Source of the DNA: Ophiodon elongatus | Taxonomy: Eukaryota; Chordata; Actinopteri; Perciformes; Hexagrammidae | Length of the DNA: 64,000 nucleotides | Reading direction: 5' to 3' | Assembly (NCBI GenBank): GCA_016806645.1 | Contig: JACSYO010001293.1 | Span: forward strand, 82,501 to 146,500 | Shown here: positions 58,561 to 64,000 of the stretch, piece by piece | Layout of the letters: each line of letters opens with the position of its first letter | How positions within the stretch are numbered: position 1 is the first letter of the stretch | Made by a program: the position numbers and the translations under genes | The notes under the pieces: model-generated | The model's database searches: none | The model's input: the letters and a program-made list of their open reading frames with translations, nothing else | What the model was told of the DNA's origin: nothing

Positions 58561-59056
58561 AGAAATATCATAAATATCTGCACGATGCAGATTGAATAAA
58601 CAAGGTTCAGTTCAGAAAGCATTATAGTGAATAAAGATGACCTTCTGCTGCCACACCTGTATTTGATTGTTATTGGAATTAATCTGTCAGCTGATACTGA
58701 ACATTTACTATCAATCAGGAGACTGAATAGATCTTCTGCAGTTTTTAAAGAAATGCTTGTGTGGAATATAGTGAGGGAAGGATGTTTGTGTGTGTATGAA
58801 GCCGCTGCTGGGATAAATCAAGGTTTAGGGCAACATGGGTGGCAACCAGTCCTTGCAATGGTTGTTGAATCAGGGTGTTTATTGTATCGCCCCAAAACAA
58901 ATTCAAATTAATTTGAACTGCAGTGACTTAATGTATGAGAAAAATTGAGACTGAAAGAGACTTGACAGTCAAATCTCAAATGTAGCTTCTTAAAAGTAAA
59001 AGGTGAAGAGTTATCTCACTCTCTTCTTCTCTCAGCTTGTTCTGTCAACTCTCCTG

Positions 59057-59104
59057 CTCCCTCCCTCCCTTCCTCCCTCCCTCCCTCCCTCCCTCTCTCT
59101 CCCT
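59057..59104 (+). repeat. (CTCC)n pyrimidine microsatellite
   Basis: About ten CTCC units with one TTCC interruption and a TC-rich end. All pyrimidine, with mirror symmetry that permits triplex structure. Confidence 0.93.
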
Positions 59105-59239
59105 GGCAGGTGTCACACCCACACTGTGGCCTCTGGGCTGCAGTAGCAGTGCAGTGCACCGAGATAAGGTCTGTATAGAAAAAAGCACACATCCTGTGTG
59201 AGGTTAGGGCCCCACCAGCACTACGCTGCCGTGTATGTT

Positions 59240-59240
<1 letters not shown>

Positions 59241-59281
<41 letters not shown>
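59241..59281 (+). repeat. (GT)n microsatellite
   Basis: About 20 GT units with one GC interruption near the start. Confidence 0.96.
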
Positions 59282-59282
<1 letters not shown>

Positions 59283-59289
59283 CCGCAGC

Positions 59290-60035
59290 TCCTTTCCGTC
59301 TTCACGCCAATGAGGACAGAGCCTGCGGTTGGCAGGCGCAGGTGTGTGTATGTGCGGCGACAAAGAGAGACCTGAGAAACTCCGCCACGTTCTGATCTCA
59401 TGGGTGTTTTGATAAGTGTGTAAGCAAACAAGGTCAGAAAGGGTAAAGCGGCCCTGCCGTTATGACGGCGGTCTACAGATGTTGTGATCTCACTGTACTA
59501 CCAGCTTTCAACTCCCCTCAGCGAGGCTTGTCTGCGGTTTGAGATCACATTGTTCAATTCAAAGGTTTTTGTCCCTATTTCATTGTCAAATATCCTCACT
59601 GATCTTTTCCGTGCTGTATGGCACTTAGTGGGGGAGGAGGCCTGTGAAACCTATTGGTGGCCCGGGATTGAAATTCAAATCAAAGTCGCAAACCCATTTG
59701 TCAACGACAGTGTGTGTATAAGCTGAACTTTGACAGCGAAAACCAAGTTTATTCACACTTTCTTCACACGTCTGGGACTGCAATGCCCTCTCATGGCTGC
59801 ACAAGCATACACCCAGTGTGTGGTTTAAATGGAGAGGAAAAATGAAAGCGAGCCGCACAATGCGAGCAAGATATTGTGTCGAATGAGGGTGGCCATGTTC
59901 AAGGAGGGATGTCACATGTTGTCAATATTGAAAAGGATTTTGAGCTCCCTGCTCTGTACTGTAAATTGCTCTTCCTTCATCCAAGCCTCACTGTGAGGAA
60001 GGGGCGTCTGATGCATGCATCATCACTACTGTGGA
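59290..60035. other. Non-coding stretch, nothing identified
   Basis: Unique sequence with chance open frames only. Confidence 0.5.
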
Positions 60036-60039
60036 CGTG

Positions 60040-60041
<2 letters not shown>

Positions 60042-60099
<58 letters not shown>
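60042..60099. repeat. (TA)n microsatellite
   Basis: About 28 perfect AT units, self-complementary. Confidence 0.97.
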
Positions 60100-60103
<4 letters not shown>

Positions 60104-60429
60104 ATGTTTGTGTGAACTTATGAATTTATGTATGTGCACATGTGATAACACATTTTTCAATATTCTTAAATCTGTTCTGTGATAATTGAACTACAGAAAA
60201 TCATGCATGCTTGAGACGCACACATTTACACACTCTTACTGCCCCACACGCACACACCGGATATCATCTACAGGCCATCTCACAGGCCATCCCATCAAAG
60301 GAGCGACTATTTCTCCCACTCCCAGCTTGGCTTTTTCTCTCTAAATCTGACACCACTCTCATAATAAGCAGCCTTGCATATCAGCTCCTTGGAAAGAGAT
60401 GCAACTGCTCAACTGAAGGGAAGAAGGCA

Positions 60430-60476
60430 GGGGGGGTGGGTGGGGGGTGGGGGGCGGAGAGGGAGGGTGGGGGGGA
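60430..60476 (+). repeat. Strong G-quadruplex-prone tract
   Basis: Seven runs of three to seven G bases within 47 bases, separated by one to three bases. It could form several alternative quadruplexes. It lies 100 bases upstream of a candidate conserved block. Confidence 0.85.
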
Positions 60477-60539
60477 GAAATCGCTAAGACTTCTGTCACT
60501 TCATGAAAAATAGCTTCCCCTTTGGACGGAACTTCACAG

Positions 60540-60770
60540 GCCACAATCAAGCGGTGCCAAGACGCTGCAATCGTGGCAAATCAAGTCAGCATCTATTAAT
60601 AATATTTCTGGGGCTGCTGCGGTGAGTGCGCTGCGTGTCCTCCCGCTGTCACAGCCCCGTGATGGAGCGCTGCCTTTATCTCAGCCCTGGCACGCTTCTG
60701 TCACCGTGATAAACAATTCACACACAAATATGAATAAGGATCCTCCCAGTAGGCCCCTACACACCCTGCC
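60540..60770. promoter_or_regulatory. Candidate conserved non-coding element, GC-richer
   Basis: Contains AAGACGCTGCAATCGTGGC, CATCTATTAATAATATTTC, GGTGAGTGCGCTGCGTGTCC, GGAGCGCTGCCTTTATCTCA (a GATA-type TTATCT word) and CCGTGATAAACAATTCACAC (forkhead-like AAACAAT/GATAAACA). CpGs are kept and there are no repeats. Inference only. Confidence 0.4.
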
Positions 60771-60815
60771 TTTTCCCCTCATTTTCTAGATGGGGAGAAT
60801 GTAATCTTCGGGCTT

Positions 60816-60899
60816 GGTCTTTCTCTCTTTTTCTCTCTTTCTCCCTCTCTCCATCACTCTTTCTCTTCATCTATCTCATCTTCCCCTCTTTTCTTTCCG
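60816..60899 (+). repeat. Pyrimidine tract (CTTT/CTCT)
   Basis: About 84 bases, nearly all C and T, with CTCTCTTT units and a few interruptions. Confidence 0.8.
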
Positions 60900-61035
60900 C
60901 CTTGCCTCCACCCCTTCGTTCCATCCTTTCTCTTTCTTTTCAATCTGTCTTTCAAAGATATGTAAATGACCCCAAGATGGGACCCAAGTGCGTAGGTGGT
61001 GTAGCGTGAATGTCAAGCCTGGGCCTGTGAACCCT

Positions 61036-61173
61036 GCACATACACACGCGGAGACACACACACACACACACACGCAGAGACACACACACTCACACACTCA
61101 CACACACACATTCACTCACACACGCACGCACACACACACACACACACGCGCAAACACACACACACACACACAC
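61036..61173 (+). repeat. Imperfect (CA)n array with CGCA and CACT variants
   Basis: A long CA-rich array with interspersed GAGA, CACTCA and CGCA blocks, suggesting an old array built from several expansions. Confidence 0.95.
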
Positions 61174-61179
61174 CTACAC

Positions 61180-61700
61180 TGTTAAGACGTCTGCTTTGCA
61201 TGCTTATTCATAATCATGTGTTAGAGTTTTCCATGGGTATGCCACGCACATACATACATAGAAAGAGAGATACACACTGTTTCTCTCTCACTCACACACA
61301 TACGGACTCACACATGCACACACTCATATCTGAAGGACACTGGTCTTCTGATCAGGAAGCAAAAGGACCTGATCCGCTGTCACGTTAGCGTCACAACAAT
61401 CCACTACATCTTAACATTGATGGAAACGTATCGATTAGGTTTCCTTGAGCTGAGTGAGTAAAATGTGACATTTAACGAATGAACCGATTTGTTTCATTTC
61501 ACCGCCTACCAGCTGTGCTAACTGTCATATTGTGCAGCAACTCTAATGTTGTAATTATTCAAAGAATATTCCATTCCTAAGACATGTTTTATTAAGGGTT
61601 AAAGGACATGTAATATCATGAAATTAGAGTGACATTTACTGTTTTCTTTACAAGATGCAATATAAAAAAGAGCACATTAAGGAACTGTTCTTCTCCATCC
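61180..61700. other. Non-coding stretch, nothing identified
   Basis: Unique sequence with a CA-rich patch at 61285-61325. Confidence 0.5.
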
Positions 61701-61709
61701 TCCAAAGGC

Positions 61710-61779
<70 letters not shown>
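61710..61779 (+). repeat. (CA)n microsatellite
   Basis: About 34 CA units with one early TA interruption, among the longest uninterrupted CA runs in the window. Confidence 0.97.
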
Positions 61780-61780
<1 letters not shown>

Positions 61781-61784
61781 TAAC

Positions 61785-62545
61785 CAAAACCAATTTAGTA
61801 TAAGACAAAATGGTGGGCAATATGACTTGACTAATGTGAGTTGACCACGACTTCTGTGTTTTTTGAGGATTACTGTAATGTGGATTTCAGAGGCTCCTAG
61901 ATTTTGTGAAACTGTAAAAGTAAATCCTTAAACAAAGAACTCATTATGCAGAGATGTCCTTCTTCCAGTGCCTACAAATGTTTTTGACTATCAGCTGTAT
62001 GAGAAAAGCTGTCATACCAAAAGCGTTGACAGTGGAATATGAGTCCGGTTGCATTCTGTATGTTTATCAAGCATCGCAGAGTGCTTTGAGGATCCCAGTT
62101 GTTTACTCATTTAAGATGATTATTTTCTCTTCATATTACTCATTTCATGTGATGGTTTGCAATTTATTTCAAATTTTATATTTTTTTTTATTTGATTCAT
62201 AAATAGTGTTAAACAAAAGACAATATTAAGGGGTATGGCAAAAGAACAATAATATAACATGTACAATCTATATAATTTCGCAAGGACAGTTTACATACCA
62301 GTAACCAAGTACATGTAGCAGTGGTCTGTTTGAGTATTTATTTCTCCATTCGGACAATGTTGTACCTTTTACTCCTCTACACTTATAGTATATAAAATAT
62401 GATGCATTGTTAAACAATAAATATAAAGTAGATATTATAAAATTAGCTCCACATAGACATGCTGCTTTGATATCACATAATACATTTGCACCTTGGCCTT
62501 TGCTTTTGATACTGTACATTTTTCAAGTTGATTTGTGACATAGAT
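61785..62545. other. Non-coding stretch, nothing identified
   Basis: AT-rich unique sequence with chance frames only. Confidence 0.5.
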
Positions 62546-62551
62546 AACATT

Positions 62552-62553
<2 letters not shown>

Positions 62554-62618
<65 letters not shown>

Positions 62619-62647
62619 TAGAGATAGATAGATAGAGAGATAGAGAG

Positions 62648-62680
<33 letters not shown>

Positions 62681-62806
62681 TAGAGAGAGAGATATATAGA
62701 GAGATAGAGAGATAGAGAGAGCGATAGAGAGATAGAGATAGATAGAGATAGAGAGGCAGATAGATAGAGAGATAGAGAGATAGACAGACAGACCGACAGA
62801 CACACA
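62554..62806 (+). repeat. TA / GA / GATA compound microsatellite
   Basis: A pure TA block (62554-62588) passes into a GA block, then about 180 bases of mixed GATA, GAGATA and GA units, ending in GACA units. All units are one-base relatives, so the array probably grew by slippage and mutation from one seed. The minus strand reads as a Ser/Leu/Tyr repeat frame, which is not a gene. Confidence 0.96.
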
Positions 62807-62814
62807 GTTCACAC

Positions 62815-63045
62815 CTGGTCTGTTAGGTGTCTAATTGTCAGTGGCTGCTTCCTGCCAGGCCCGGTCCCCCCATGTCCGTGATGTAATTGCATATTTCCAG
62901 TGCACTGAAACATCCAAAGAGGCTTAAATGAGATTTCACTCAGCAGGACGGAGCCTGCAGTGCGGTGCTGATGATGAATGTATTGTAAGATTGATTAGCA
63001 CCAGTAAGAAGTGTGGCGGATATGGCCACCAGAGGTGTTTGTTGT
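62815..63045. promoter_or_regulatory. Weak candidate conserved block
   Basis: Repeat-free sequence with GTGATGTAATTGCATATTTC, CTTAAATGAGATTTCAC and TGTAAGATTGATTAGCACC words next to the long compound microsatellite. Inference only. Confidence 0.25.
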
Positions 63046-63232
63046 ACGCCTTTTTGTGTGTATGAATGTGAGAGAAAGACAAGAGGTTGCTGTGTGTGTG
63101 TTTGAATGGTAGAGCGTGGAATTCAGGTGAGAAGTGAGACAAGCATGCTGGAGAGTTGAGAGGTAAAAAACAACACGTCAAGAAAGAAATGAAATAGCAA
63201 AGAGGATCTCAATTAGTTCATGAATTCAACAG

Positions 63233-63450
63233 TGGGGTGTGGTAGAGCAGGGGTCCTTCAATCAGAGGATCGGCGGTTCGATCCCCGGCTCCGCTAGCCC
63301 ATGTCAATGTGTCCATGGGCAAGACACTTTCACTTGTATGAATGTTAGTTAGAATCCTGATGGGCAGGTGACCCTGTCATCAGTGTCTGATGAATGTGCT
63401 CTTTGTAAATTGCTTTGGATAAAAGCGTCAGCTAAATGAAATGTAATAGA
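63233..63450 (+). mobile_element. tRNA-derived SINE, plus strand, 5'-eroded head
   Basis: Starts near GTAGAGCAGGGGTCC, with the outermost A-box part lost, and has an intact B box (GGTTCGATCC, 63275-63284). Then come GTCAATGTGTCCATGGGCAA, ATCCTGATGGGCAGGTGACC, and an L2-type tail TGCTTTGGATAAAAGCGTCA ending GCTAAATGAAATGTAAT. It is the same head subtype as the minus-strand copy at 16.4 kb (both have CTTCAATCAGAG, then ATCGGCGGTTCGATCC), but the tail here is the GGATAAAAGCG form, while the other has the GAGAGGTCGGAAGACTAGAA form. Confidence 0.8.
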
Positions 63451-63454
63451 TTAA

Positions 63455-64000
63455 TGTAGCATCCTCCTCAAAACAATCCGAACAAGCTGCTTCTTTTAGT
63501 GCGCAGAGTAAAAACTATCTCAATGGTTTGAGATAATTGGGTATCACCTGTCATGTGAGTGACGTGTCTTTCAGTTATCAGAACTGTTTCAAGACATGGA
63601 TCTTCGAATAGAAACAAATCCATATTAGGAAAAAGTGAGGATCAATTGCATAAACATCAACATTATCAGTTTCTTAAATGAAAAAGGAAGATTTTAGCAT
63701 TGAATATTATATTATATTACTCTTTTCAGTGTATTAGCAACAATCACACCACCATACAGATCTAACAACACAGTATGCAGCTTAAAATTCATACTGTTCA
63801 AACATCAAACAAACTTCGCAAATATTTTTTTTTGCTTCTCACAAATGTCACTGATGATATCCTAAAGTATCATTTTGTTAAAACTACCGTGTTAAAACAG
63901 CAAATCTTCTTGCTGTCCACGTGTGTTAATATGTATTTCATGATGATTGCAATTAAAACGCAATTTCTAAAAGCCAAAGTCCCTCCTCTAGAGTCGTTTA
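63455..64000. other. Non-coding stretch, nothing identified
   Basis: AT-rich unique sequence running to the window edge. Confidence 0.5.

Noticed and set aside
62435..62812. Ser/Leu/Ile/Tyr repeat protein on the minus strand
   Set aside because: It is only the translation of the TA/GA/GATA microsatellite.
63233..63300. Possible tRNA gene at the second B box
   Set aside because: The B box continues directly into the SINE body and tail, and the A-box end is eroded.

Overview
The window looks like vertebrate nuclear DNA, most likely from a ray-finned (teleost) fish. I recognise no intact protein-coding gene. Open frames are short (longest about 196 codons), are scattered over all six frames, and mostly run through microsatellites. 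There is no operon-like packing, and no rRNA, functional tRNA or CRISPR array. The fish assignment rests on several interspersed repeats whose consensus I know from teleost genomes: tRNA-derived SINEs with LINE-type tails, a V-SINE-like element, hAT-like MITEs, a DIRS/Ngaro-like reverse-transcriptase relic, and very frequent long (CA)n, (TA)n and (GA)n microsatellites. These identifications are from memory; no database was searched.

Layout. 1-15.6 kb is mostly unique AT-rich DNA with candidate conserved non-coding blocks at about 5.64-5.96, 8.04-8.33 and 11.45-11.87 kb. One odd segment at 3.1-4.8 kb has an A-rich tail on the plus strand and promoter-like and splice-like signals on the minus strand. 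15.6-25.5 kb is repeat-rich: a diverged teleost repeat, a minus-strand SINE (16.4-16.65), a foldback element (19.6-19.9), a 300-bp TA/TG island (21.5-21.8), a V-SINE-like copy (22.0-22.3) and a hAT-like MITE (24.84-25.03). 25.5-41 kb is poor in transposons and rich in homeodomain- and octamer-like words and GC-balanced unique blocks (about 26.8, 28.4, 29.6, 34.3, 36.4-37.0, 37.5, 39.9 kb). This is what a regulatory desert or large intron near a developmental gene often looks like. 41.2-42.1 kb holds a decayed DIRS/Ngaro-like retroelement. 45.7 and 56.2 kb hold two copies of one MITE family, the second internally deleted. 54.7-56.4 kb is a cluster of an LTR-like element, a teleost retroelement tail with a 23-bp triplication, and a MITE. 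59-63.5 kb is dense in microsatellites and G-runs, with a TA/GA/GATA compound array at 62.55-62.81 and a plus-strand SINE at 63.2 kb.

How it works together. With no genes seen, the useful reading is regulatory DNA interleaved with old mobile elements. The conserved-element calls are inferences from base texture and motif content only. They need cross-species alignment and should be treated as hypotheses. The most tangible sequence-level observations are the retroelement relic at 41.3-42.06 kb, the shared MITE pair, the foldback element at 19.6 kb and the minus-strand promoter/exon-like layout at 3.9-4.8 kb.
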